A stretch of DNA of 64,000 nt. It comes from Glaciecola nitratireducens FR1064. Lineage in GTDB: Bacteria; Pseudomonadota; Gammaproteobacteria; Enterobacterales; Alteromonadaceae. The stretch spans positions 2,666,001 to 2,730,000 of the forward strand of contig NC_016041.1 in NCBI RefSeq assembly GCF_000226565.1. The letters are read 5' to 3'. Below the pieces are notes generated by a model. It had not been told where the DNA came from, did no database searches, and was given only the letters and a program-made list of their open reading frames with translations. Shown one piece after another: positions 40,348-47,504 of this stretch (position 1 is the first letter of the stretch; each line of letters opens with the position of its first letter). The position numbers and the translations under genes were made by a program.

Positions 40348-41123
40348 TAAACTTGACCTTGCTTGACTGGACCCACTTGTTCACCCGTTTGCCCAAATCT
40401 TCTTTGTCTATGACAGAAATCCAAAATAGCGTCATCAAACTTCTGTTCATCGAAATCTGGCCAAAGTGTCTCACAAAAATAGAATTCTGCATATGCGCAT
40501 TGCCACAATAAAAAGTTACTGACTCGATGGTCGCCACCCGTACGGATCATCAGATCTAGTGTGGGCAGATCCGACATACAGGTATAGTTATTGAAGCTAC
40601 TTTCTGTAATTTCTTCTGGTTTTATAAGGCCTTGCTTAACATCGTCCGCTATTTTTTGTGCGGCATTAACAATATCCCAACGACCACCGTAATTAGCTGC
40701 AACGTTGAGAGTTAGTGCGGTATTATTTTCGGTAAGCGCTTCCGCTTTGCGGATTTTATCGACTAATTTTTGGTCAAAAGCGGACAAATCACCGATGACC
40801 TTTAGGCGAATATTGTTTCTATTTAGCTTTTTAACTTCGCTAGACAAAACGAGGTTAAAAAGCTGCATCAAGATTTTTACTTCTTCTTTAGGCCGCTTCC
40901 AATTTTCGCTACTAAAAGCGAATAAAGTCAGTGCTTTGATGCCTTTTTTGCGAGCGTATCGAACAGATGCACGAACAGCATCAACACCCGCCTTATGACC
41001 GAATGTTCTTAACTTTCCTTGTTGTTGAGCCCAACGCCCGTTACCATCCATAATGATGGCAACGTGCTTTGGTAAAGTCGCTTCGAACGGCGAAGTAACC
41101 TCAATCGAACTGTCGGCACTCAA
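40347..41123 (-). CDS. uppS: Undecaprenyl diphosphate synthase (UppS/IspU)
   Basis: Makes C55 undecaprenyl diphosphate, the lipid carrier precursor for peptidoglycan and O-antigen. The 258-residue cis-prenyltransferase has IMDGNGRWAQQQGK (catalytic Asp in MDGNGRW), TLFAFSSENWKRP and the C-terminal DLMIRTGGDHRVSNFLLWQ..YAEFYF signature. It begins at a TTG (41121-41123) four bases after frr; the true start could be slightly downstream. Confidence 0.95.
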   Translation of the reverse strand: MSADSSIEVTSPFEATLPKHVAIIMDGNGRWAQQQGKLRTFGHKAGVDAVRASVRYARKKGIKALTLFAFSSENWKRPKEEVKILMQLFNLVLSSEVKKLNRNNIRLKVIGDLSAFDQKLVDKIRKAEALTENNTALTLNVAANYGGRWDIVNAAQKIADDVKQGLIKPEEITESSFNNYTCMSDLPTLDLMIRTGGDHRVSNFLLWQCAYAEFYFCETLWPDFDEQKFDDAILDFCHRQRRFGQTGEQVGPVKQGQV

Positions 41124-41127
41124 TCGA

Positions 41128-41685
41128 CTACACTTCCATCAATTCTTTTTCTTTATCGGAAAGAATGTCATCAATGTTTTTGATAAATTTATCCGTTAGC
41201 GATTGAATATTTTCTTCACCCGCTCTACTTTGATCTTCACTGACTTCTTTTTCTTTTAGCAATTCTTTAATATCGCTGTTTGCTTCACGGCGAATATTAC
41301 GCACAGCTACACGGCCCAACTCAGCTTCATTACGCACAACTTTAATTAAGTCTTTGCGGCGTTCTTCGGTCAGCGGCGGCATTGGAATACGTATAGTCGT
41401 GCCTGCACTCATTGGGTTTAAGCCCAAATTTGACTGCATAATCGCTTTTTCAACGGCCTGAATAATGCTTTTGTCGAAAACCGATAACGCGAGGGTGCGG
41501 TTATCTTCCGCAACTACGTTAGCAACTTGTTTTAGTGGTGTATTAGCGCCATAGTACGGCACCATAATGTTATCTAACAAACTTGGGTGTGCACGACCCG
41601 TTCTGATCTTGCTTAGCTGGCTTTTCAGCGCACTAATACTTTTTTCCATACGCTGCTGAGCATCTAATTCAATTTCATCAATCAC
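41128..41685 (-). CDS. frr: Ribosome recycling factor
   Basis: RRF splits post-termination ribosomes with EF-G. The 185-residue protein includes [46 protein letters not shown] and the C-terminal helix. Start GTG at 41683-41685 with AGGA upstream. It follows pyrH by ten bases. Confidence 0.96.
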   Translation of the reverse strand: MIDEIELDAQQRMEKSISALKSQLSKIRTGRAHPSLLDNIMVPYYGANTPLKQVANVVAEDNRTLALSVFDKSIIQAVEKAIMQSNLGLNPMSAGTTIRIPMPPLTEERRKDLIKVVRNEAELGRVAVRNIRREANSDIKELLKEKEVSEDQSRAGEENIQSLTDKFIKNIDDILSDKEKELMEV

Positions 41686-41695
41686 AACAAAATCC

Positions 41696-42439
41696 TTATT
41701 TTTTCACTTTTTCTGGATGACATATAGTGGTGCCTTCATCGTCGCCTAATACTACTCGCTTCAAACAGCCCGGCTTATTCATATTGAATACTCGAATTGG
41801 GATGTTATGGTCGCGAGCTAGTGTAAACGCCGACAGGTCCATTACTTTTAACTCTTTTTCTAGTACTTCTTGATAGCTGATGCGTTTTAGCAAAACAGCA
41901 TCAGGATTTTTCACAGGGTCAGCGCTATAAACACCATCAACTTTAGTTGCTTTTAATACAGCGTCGGCTTCAATTTCGATACCACGCAAACATGCTGCGG
42001 AGTCAGTTGTGAAGAATGGATTACCTGTACCTGCAGAGAATATCACAACTCTGCCCGATTTTAGATAACTTATGGCGTCTGCCCAGTTATACGAATCACA
42101 AACACCATTTAATGGAATGGCTGACATTAGACGCGCATTAACAAACGCTCTGTGCAACGCATCGCGCATTGCTAAACCATTCATGACCGTTGCAAGCATT
42201 CCCATATGGTCGCCAACAACACGGTGCATACCAGCTTTTGCGAGGCCTTCGCCGCGGAATAAGTTGCCACCACCGATAACTAAGCCAACTTCGACACCAA
42301 GTTCGACTATCTCTTTTATTTCGAGCGCCATGCGATCTAATACTTTGGCGTCGATACCAAAGTTTTCTTCACCCATCAGGGCTTCGCCACTTAGTTTTAA
42401 CAAAATGCGTCTGTACGCAGCTTTTGGTATGGTTGTCAT
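41696..42439 (-). CDS. pyrH: UMP kinase PyrH
   Basis: PyrH phosphorylates UMP to UDP and is a regulated hexamer. The 247-residue protein has the amino-acid-kinase motifs [13 protein letters not shown] (10-22), [13 protein letters not shown] (about 55-67), [19 protein letters not shown] and [11 protein letters not shown]. It is separated from tsf by 550 bases of repeats, where other gammaproteobacteria have a short gap. Confidence 0.97.
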   Translation of the reverse strand: MTTIPKAAYRRILLKLSGEALMGEENFGIDAKVLDRMALEIKEIVELGVEVGLVIGGGNLFRGEGLAKAGMHRVVGDHMGMLATVMNGLAMRDALHRAFVNARLMSAIPLNGVCDSYNWADAISYLKSGRVVIFSAGTGNPFFTTDSAACLRGIEIEADAVLKATKVDGVYSADPVKNPDAVLLKRISYQEVLEKELKVMDLSAFTLARDHNIPIRVFNMNKPGCLKRVVLGDDEGTTICHPEKVKK

Positions 42440-42493
42440 TGTTTATCCTTTGCACTGGGTTTGCTTACGCAACGTTTTCGGTTGCTGGTATAG

Positions 42494-42566
42494 TTTGTTG
42501 TTTCTTGTAAAAGTTAACTTGTTATTGCTGGTAAAAAGTAGCTTGTTGTTTCTGATAAAAAAGTAG
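42494..42566. repeat. Three degenerate 24-25 bp tandem repeats abutting hairpin element B
   Basis: Three units (about 42494-42517, 42518-42541, 42542-42566) share a pattern CTTGTT-TT-CT-TAAAAAGTAG. The last unit runs into the left arm of the hairpin at 42558. They lie upstream of pyrH. Confidence 0.6.
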
Positions 42567-42716
42567 CGAAAATTCTACCTAGAAGCCTACAGCCTTTCTG
42601 CAAATAAAAGTCGCTGCGAGCCCATCCATGGGGCGCTTGGCATTCGGCGTCCTGCCGAATGACACTTTTATTTGCAGAAAGACTTCCGGCTTCTAGGTAG
42701 AATTTCGCTACTTTTT
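42558..42716 (-). repeat. Hairpin repeat element, copy B
   Basis: The 52-base core (42612-42663) differs from copy A at three positions. One is a paired change in the second stem (CATTCGGC/GCCGAATG around GTCCT), so pairing is kept. The arms are about 54 bases each: the inner 18 bp pair perfectly, a six-base block mismatches, and about 29 outer bases pair with one single-base bulge. Arm sequence is unrelated to copies A and C except for the innermost AAAGT. Confidence 0.85.
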
Positions 42717-42740
42717 AGGGCCGTGGGCTGTTCTGCTTTG

Positions 42741-42900
42741 TTCTGCTTTTTTCTGTTTTGTTCTGCTTTTTTCTGTTTTGTTCTGCTTTTTTCTGTTTTG
42801 TTCTGCTTTTTTCTGTTTTGTTCTGCTTTTTTCTGTTTTGTTCTGCTTTTTTCTGTTTTGTTCTGCTTTTTTCTGTTTTGTTCTGCTCTGCTCTGCTTTT
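42741..42900. repeat. 20-bp minisatellite, seven identical units plus a variant
   Basis: Seven exact copies of TTCTGCTTTTTTCTGTTTTG run from 42741 to 42880, followed by a partial variant to 42900 and preceded by a partial unit. Each unit is itself two similar ten-base halves. One strand lacks A entirely. The open frames across it (Lys/Gln/Asn/Thr-rich) are artefacts of the repeat. Confidence 0.9.
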
Positions 42901-42919
42901 TTATAGGCACTTTATGCCT

Positions 42920-42947
42920 ATAAAAAAGCACCTCAATTGAGGTGCTT
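42920..42947 (-). terminator. Intrinsic terminator of rpsB-tsf
   Basis: Minus-strand palindrome AAGCACCTCAATTGAGGTGCTT followed by a T-run, 45 bases after the tsf stop. A second overlapping hairpin (ATAGGCA/TGCCTAT) follows immediately. Confidence 0.85.
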
Positions 42948-42992
42948 CTTATTTTATCCGAGAATCGGTGATTGCAAAAGCAATCGAAGCAC

Positions 42993-43865
42993 TTATTTCT
43001 TAGCAGCTTCTAATTGTGCAGCAACTTCTGCAGCAAAATCTTCAGTTTTCTTCTCGATACCTTCACCCACTTCAAAGCGGATAAAGTTAACAACATCAGC
43101 ATTTTTAGACTTCAAAAGGTCTTCAACAGTCATTGAAGGATCCTTGATGAAGTTTTGGCCTGTTAGGCTTATCTCGCCAGTGAATTTCTTCATGCGGCCA
43201 GCAACCATTTTTTCAGCGATTTCAGGCTTTTTACCAGACTGAATAGCGATGTCGATTTGGATTTCTTTTTCTTTCTCAACAACTTCAGGAGAAACGTCAC
43301 TTGGCTTAACAAACTGCGGGCTAGCAGCAGCAACATGCATTGCGATGTCTTTTGCTAAATCTTCGTCACCGCCTTCTAAAATAACGATAACGCCAATTTT
43401 GCCACCGTGTACATATGCACCAAGGTTTGCACCTTCAACATTCACTACACGACGTGGGCTGATGTTTTCACCAATTTTTGACACTAAGGTGTCACGCACT
43501 GTAGCAACGGTTGAACCGTCTAGTTCAGCTGCGTTAAGTGCTTCGATATCGTTGATGCCGTTTGCCGCAGCAACGTCAATCAATTTGTTACCGAAAGCAA
43601 GGAAACCTTCGTCGCGTGCAACGAAATCAGTTTCACAGTTAACTTCCATCATAGTAGCTTTGCCACCAGAGATTTTAGTTAAGATAACGCCCTCTGCTGC
43701 AATACGACCTGCTTTTTTAGCCGCTTTTGCTTGACCAGATTTGCGCATATTCTCAATTGCTAGCTCGATATCTGCATTCGCTTCAACCAATGCATTTTTA
43801 CAATCTAACATACCAGCGCCAGTGCGCTCGCGTAATTCTTTAACCAGTGCTGCAGTCACTGCCAT
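42993..43865 (-). CDS. tsf: Elongation factor Ts
   Basis: EF-Ts exchanges GDP for GTP on EF-Tu. The 290-residue protein starts [26 protein letters not shown], has the [10 protein letters not shown] motif and the two core subdomains. It follows rpsB as in nearly all bacteria and ends at a strong terminator. Confidence 0.97.
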   Translation of the reverse strand: MAVTAALVKELRERTGAGMLDCKNALVEANADIELAIENMRKSGQAKAAKKAGRIAAEGVILTKISGGKATMMEVNCETDFVARDEGFLAFGNKLIDVAAANGINDIEALNAAELDGSTVATVRDTLVSKIGENISPRRVVNVEGANLGAYVHGGKIGVIVILEGGDEDLAKDIAMHVAAASPQFVKPSDVSPEVVEKEKEIQIDIAIQSGKKPEIAEKMVAGRMKKFTGEISLTGQNFIKDPSMTVEDLLKSKNADVVNFIRFEVGEGIEKKTEDFAAEVAAQLEAAKK

Positions 43866-43963
43866 TTTCTTTTCCTCAAAATATCAATATTTAGAAAAGG
43901 GGGCGAAGGCCCCCTTTGATAACTTTTTTACGATAACTTTTTTAGCAAAAGTTTACGTAAAAC

Positions 43964-44698
43964 TTACTCTGCGGCTTCTACGAAGTCGTCTTTTTCAGTA
44001 GAAGCAATTACTACGTCTTGATTACGACCTTCGTTGATCGCATCAGCAGCAGCGCTAGTGTATAAGTTAACCGCACGGATCGCATCGTCATTACCAGGGA
44101 TAATGTAATCAACGCCATCTGGATTAGAGTTAGTATCTACTACACCTACAACTGGAATACCAAGGTTGCGAGCTTCTGTTACTGCAATGTGCTCATGATC
44201 AGCATCGATGACAAAGATAACGTCTGGAAGACCACCCATGTTCTTGATACCACCTAAGCTACCTTCTAGCTTAGTCATTTCGCGCTTAAGCATTAACACT
44301 TCTTTCTTAGTGATCTTGTCGAAAGTACCATCTGTTGATTGTACTTCTAGGTCTTTAAGACGCTTGATTGATTGACGTACTGTTTTCCAGTTAGTCAACA
44401 TTCCACCCAACCAACGCTTGTTTACGTAGAATTGACCAGATTTTTCAGCTGCTTCTTTAACGGCTTCACTTGCTGCACGCTTAGTACCAACGAACAAAAT
44501 CTTACCTTTCTTGTGAGATACACCAGAAAGATAGCTTAAAGCTTCGTTGAATAAAGGAACTGTTTTTTCTAAGTTGATGATATGAACTCGGTTACGAGCA
44601 CCAAAAATGTATTGAGCCATTTTTGGATTCCAGTAGCGAGTTTGGTGACCGAAGTGTACGCCAGCTTGTAGCATGTCACGCATTGATACGTTTGCCAT
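43964..44698 (-). CDS. rpsB: 30S ribosomal protein S2
   Basis: S2 is a late-assembling small-subunit protein. The 244-residue protein starts [27 protein letters not shown] and includes [19 protein letters not shown] and [20 protein letters not shown]. It has a strong promoter and a leader of about 165 bases, then tsf 98 bases downstream. Confidence 0.97.
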   Translation of the reverse strand: MANVSMRDMLQAGVHFGHQTRYWNPKMAQYIFGARNRVHIINLEKTVPLFNEALSYLSGVSHKKGKILFVGTKRAASEAVKEAAEKSGQFYVNKRWLGGMLTNWKTVRQSIKRLKDLEVQSTDGTFDKITKKEVLMLKREMTKLEGSLGGIKNMGGLPDVIFVIDADHEHIAVTEARNLGIPVVGVVDTNSNPDGVDYIIPGNDDAIRAVNLYTSAAADAINEGRNQDVVIASTEKDDFVEAAE

Positions 44699-44865
44699 TT
44701 TATATTTTCCTATTTAGGGGTTAGGCCTCCATATACCCCTTCTCTCGATCCAAAACGTTGTAATAACAACGCGTTAGACACCCCGAGATCAGTGTCGGTA
44801 TATGTGTGTTTTTAGTTAATTTGTACTGTCTAATTTTGAGAAGTTTTTCAACATTCCCAAACAGC
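44699..44865 (-). ncRNA. rpsB 5' leader, candidate S2 autoregulatory element
   Basis: About 167 bases from the predicted start site to the rpsB ATG. It contains a hairpin CGTTGT/ACAACG with loop TATT near 44755-44772, followed by a purine-rich segment and a G-rich stretch close to the start codon. Gammaproteobacterial rpsB leaders are known targets of S2 feedback. Fold similarity was not computed, so this is a positional inference. Confidence 0.45.
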
Positions 44866-44871
44866 GCGCGC

Positions 44872-44900
44872 TTTATATCATTTTTGATGACTATTATCAA
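44872..44900 (-). promoter_or_regulatory. Sigma-70 promoter of rpsB with GC-rich discriminator
   Basis: Minus strand: TTGATA, 17-base spacer, TATAAA, followed directly by GCGCGCGC. A GC-rich discriminator is the mark of promoters repressed by ppGpp/DksA, as expected for a ribosomal protein operon. Confidence 0.7.
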
Positions 44901-44984
44901 CAAAAAACCTTATTTAAAACGCTTGAATTCCTCATGTTTGTCTCCAGATCTATGCCTCACTTGAAACGGAGAAACACTATATCT

Positions 44985-46076
44985 ATGTCTAACCTTACTA
45001 TGCATTCACCAGTAACACTTTTTGGAAGTGAACTTAAAAATCGATTCGTACTAGCACCACTCACCCGAGGACGCGCCACAGAGTCTCGCGTTCCTAATCA
45101 GATTATGGCTGACTATTACGAGCAAAGAGCAACAGCAGGTTTAGTAATAACAGAAGCGACAGTTATTTCAGAAGAGGGAATTGGCTGGATAGACTCACCG
45201 GGTATCTATACTGAAGAAATGGTAGCAGGATGGAAATCTATCGTTGACCGCGTGCACGCACAAGGCAGCAAGATTGTATTGCAGCTGTGGCACTGTGGCC
45301 GTGCATCTCACAGTGATTTTCATAATGGCGAATTACCGTTCAGTGCATCAGCCGTTGGCATTGAAAACGATCACATTCATACGCCAAAAGGCAAAAAAGC
45401 TTATGAAACGCCAAAAGCGATGACGAAAGAAGACATCGCCAACACCATGAACGATTTTAAACAAGCAGCAGTAAATGCGAAGGCAGCTGGATTTGACGGC
45501 CTTGAAGTGCATGCTGCAAATGGTTACTTAATTAACCAATTTTTAGACGGTGTTAGCAACCAGCGAGACGATGAGTACGGCGGCAGCATTGAGAATAGAA
45601 TGCGCTTCTTAAAAGAAGCTTTAGCAGCTGTACAAGAAGTTTTTCCTGCAGACAAAATCGGCGTTCGCTTGTCTCCTAACGGCGTTTTCAATGCAATGGG
45701 CTGCGATGACTATAAAGAGCTATACACAGCAGTAGTCAAAGAGCTTAACCAGCAAGGCATTGGTTATTTGCATCTTATGGACGGTTTGGCTTTCGGTTTC
45801 CACGAGCGCGGCGAGCCAATGACATTATCCGACTTTAGACCATTGTTCGACAACACTATCATCGGCAACTGCGGCTATACCATTGAAGCAGCCAACGAAG
45901 CGGTGAGTACTAAACAAGCAGACATGATCGCATTTGGTCGTCCATATATCACCAACCCCGATCTCCCAGAACGTTATAAAAACAATTGGCCACTCACACC
46001 ATTTGAAGATATGACTCACTGGTACGGCGGCGGCGCAGAAGGCTACACCGACTATCCTAACTACACAGCAAGTTAG
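44985..46076 (+). CDS. Old yellow enzyme family alkene reductase (NemA-like)
   Basis: An FMN-dependent NAD(P)H:flavin oxidoreductase reducing activated alkenes, nitro compounds or related electrophiles. The about 363-residue TIM barrel starts MSNLTMHSPVTLFG, and has NRFVLAPLTRGRA, LQLWHCGRASH, the substrate-binding pair and tyrosine in VHAANGYLINQFLDG, SNQRDDEYGGSIENRMRF and the FMN-phosphate region at GNCGYT..AFGRPYITNPDLPER. The longest frame starts at 44934, but the ATG at 44985 matches family N-termini. Divergent from rpsB and followed by a terminator. Physiological substrate unknown. Confidence 0.9.
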   Translation: MSNLTMHSPVTLFGSELKNRFVLAPLTRGRATESRVPNQIMADYYEQRATAGLVITEATVISEEGIGWIDSPGIYTEEMVAGWKSIVDRVHAQGSKIVLQLWHCGRASHSDFHNGELPFSASAVGIENDHIHTPKGKKAYETPKAMTKEDIANTMNDFKQAAVNAKAAGFDGLEVHAANGYLINQFLDGVSNQRDDEYGGSIENRMRFLKEALAAVQEVFPADKIGVRLSPNGVFNAMGCDDYKELYTAVVKELNQQGIGYLHLMDGLAFGFHERGEPMTLSDFRPLFDNTIIGNCGYTIEAANEAVSTKQADMIAFGRPYITNPDLPERYKNNWPLTPFEDMTHWYGGGAEGYTDYPNYTAS

Positions 46077-46115
46077 GTAAAGCGAGGTAAAGACAGGAAA
46101 GCCAGTAAAAATACC

Positions 46116-46158
46116 AAGGGACCACGGCGTTTATAAGCAAGCCGCGGTCCCTTTTTTA
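46116..46158 (+). terminator. Intrinsic terminator after the alkene reductase gene
   Basis: AAGGGACC-GGC stem paired with GCC-GGTCCCTT across a 12-base loop, ending in a T-run. Confidence 0.85.
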
Positions 46159-46327
46159 TTAGCAAACCAAAAAAATTATTTGATATACAAAAGTGACCAT
46201 AGTTAAGCCGATACGAACTTGGTATACTCAATGGATTGGAAGTACAATGCTAGGCTGAAGCACTAGGGTAACGAAGCGCGGTACAAAGTTTATGCGTGAA
46301 GAATACGTTAAACACACAACCAATGCA

Positions 46328-46447
46328 GGATACAAAGGAAAGGACTGGCTCAATAAAAAGCGTCACTCGGCAGGACGCCGAGTGCCGAGCGCCCCACGGA
46401 TGGGCTTGCAGCGACTTTTTATTGGGCCAGTCCTTTCCTTTGTATCC
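46328..46447 (+). repeat. Hairpin repeat element, copy C
   Basis: Arms 46328-46361 and 46414-46447 pair over about 33 bases with one G-T and one terminal mismatch. The core (46362-46413) is the reverse complement of copy A's core with five substitutions. One is a compensated pair in the second stem (CACTCGGC/GCCGAGTG, loop AGGAC on this strand). It lies between the alkene reductase terminator and map. Confidence 0.85.
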
Positions 46448-46449
46448 GT

Positions 46450-46525
46450 AAACCGTGACAACGTACTTATTGATTAAACGTGACAACTTACTTACTGGTT
46501 AAACGTGACAACGTACTTATCAGTA
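46450..46525. repeat. Three 25-bp tandem direct repeats abutting hairpin element C
   Basis: Units 46450-46475, 46476-46500 and 46501-46525 share AAACGTGACAAC-TACTTA with a variable tail. They begin two bases after the right arm of copy C and end about 100 bases before map. They could act as an operator array, but their position beside a hairpin element parallels copies A and B. Confidence 0.8.
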
Positions 46526-46626
46526 AATAGTAACCGCAGCAGGCACAGCGTAGCGATAAAAAGTGACATTCGATTTACGTATAAATAAATTAATATTAGC
46601 CCAACAAGAATTCAAAGAGGTCCACC

Positions 46627-47418
46627 TTGGCTGGAACAATAAAAACACCAGAAGAAATGGAAAAAATGCGCGTTGCTGGCAAACTAGCGGCAGAAGTGCT
46701 GATGATGATCGGCGAGCACGTAGTAAAAGGCGTCACCACTGGCGAACTCGACAAACTTTGCCACGACTACATTGTAGACGTTCAAGACGCTATCCCAGCG
46801 CCACTAAATTACGGCAATCCTCCTTTTCCAAAATCAGTCTGCACATCCGTTAATCACGTTATTTGCCACGGTATTCCAAGCGACAAAAAACTCAAAGACG
46901 GCGATATCGTCAACATCGACGTAACCGTGATTAAAGACGGTTATCACGGCGATACCTCAAAAATGTTCGTCGTGGGCAAGCCTTCAATTATGGCAGAACG
47001 CCTAATTAAAGTGACCCAAGAATGTTTGTATAATGCCATCAAAATTGTGAAGCCAGGTATGCGCCTCGGTGATATCGGCCACGCTTGCCAACAGCATGCG
47101 GAGTCACACAATTATTCGATTGTTAGAGAGTATTGTGGTCACGGTATTGGTGCTGTGTTTCATGAAGACCCGCAAATTGTGCACTATGGCAAGCCAGGTA
47201 CCGGTGACTTAATAGAAGCAGGTATGTGCTTCACTATCGAACCCATGGTCAATGCAGGAAAACGCTACTCTAAAGTATTGCCAGACAACTGGACGGTTGT
47301 CACTAAAGACCGCAGTTTAAGCGCACAATGGGAACATACCTTATTAGTCACCGAAACCGGTGTAGAAATTCTAACATTACGTGATGAAGAAGAGATTGAT
47401 AGAATAATCAATCACTAG
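46627..47418 (+). CDS. map: Methionine aminopeptidase type I
   Basis: Map removes the initiator methionine from nascent proteins. The 263-residue protein starts at a TTG (AGAGGT eight bases upstream) as MAGTIKTPEEMEKMRVAGKLA. It has the pita-bread fold metal ligands in NIDVTVIKDGYHGDTSKMF, GHGIGAVFHEDP and FTIEPMVN. It lies 87 bases before glnD, opposite in orientation to rpsB, whereas many gammaproteobacteria have map divergent from rpsB at this point; here a reductase gene and repeats intervene. Confidence 0.96.
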   Translation: MAGTIKTPEEMEKMRVAGKLAAEVLMMIGEHVVKGVTTGELDKLCHDYIVDVQDAIPAPLNYGNPPFPKSVCTSVNHVICHGIPSDKKLKDGDIVNIDVTVIKDGYHGDTSKMFVVGKPSIMAERLIKVTQECLYNAIKIVKPGMRLGDIGHACQQHAESHNYSIVREYCGHGIGAVFHEDPQIVHYGKPGTGDLIEAGMCFTIEPMVNAGKRYSKVLPDNWTVVTKDRSLSAQWEHTLLVTETGVEILTLRDEEEIDRIINH

Positions 47419-47504
47419 TTAATAGCCAGCATAGCGCTGGCGATAGGAGCAGTTCTCAAACTCATTAGGGCATTTATTCGGTCTAGCATGACCAAGGAGT
47501 TACT

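Noticed and set aside
42668-42931. Open frames across the 20-bp minisatellite encoding Lys/Gln/Asn/Thr-rich or Phe/Cys/Leu-rich repeats
   Set aside because: Frames exist on both strands only because the repeat lacks stop codons; no ribosome binding site or family similarity.
44721-44903. 60-residue frame in the rpsB leader
   Set aside because: It lies inside the promoter and leader of rpsB, has no family similarity, and its start is upstream of the transcription start.
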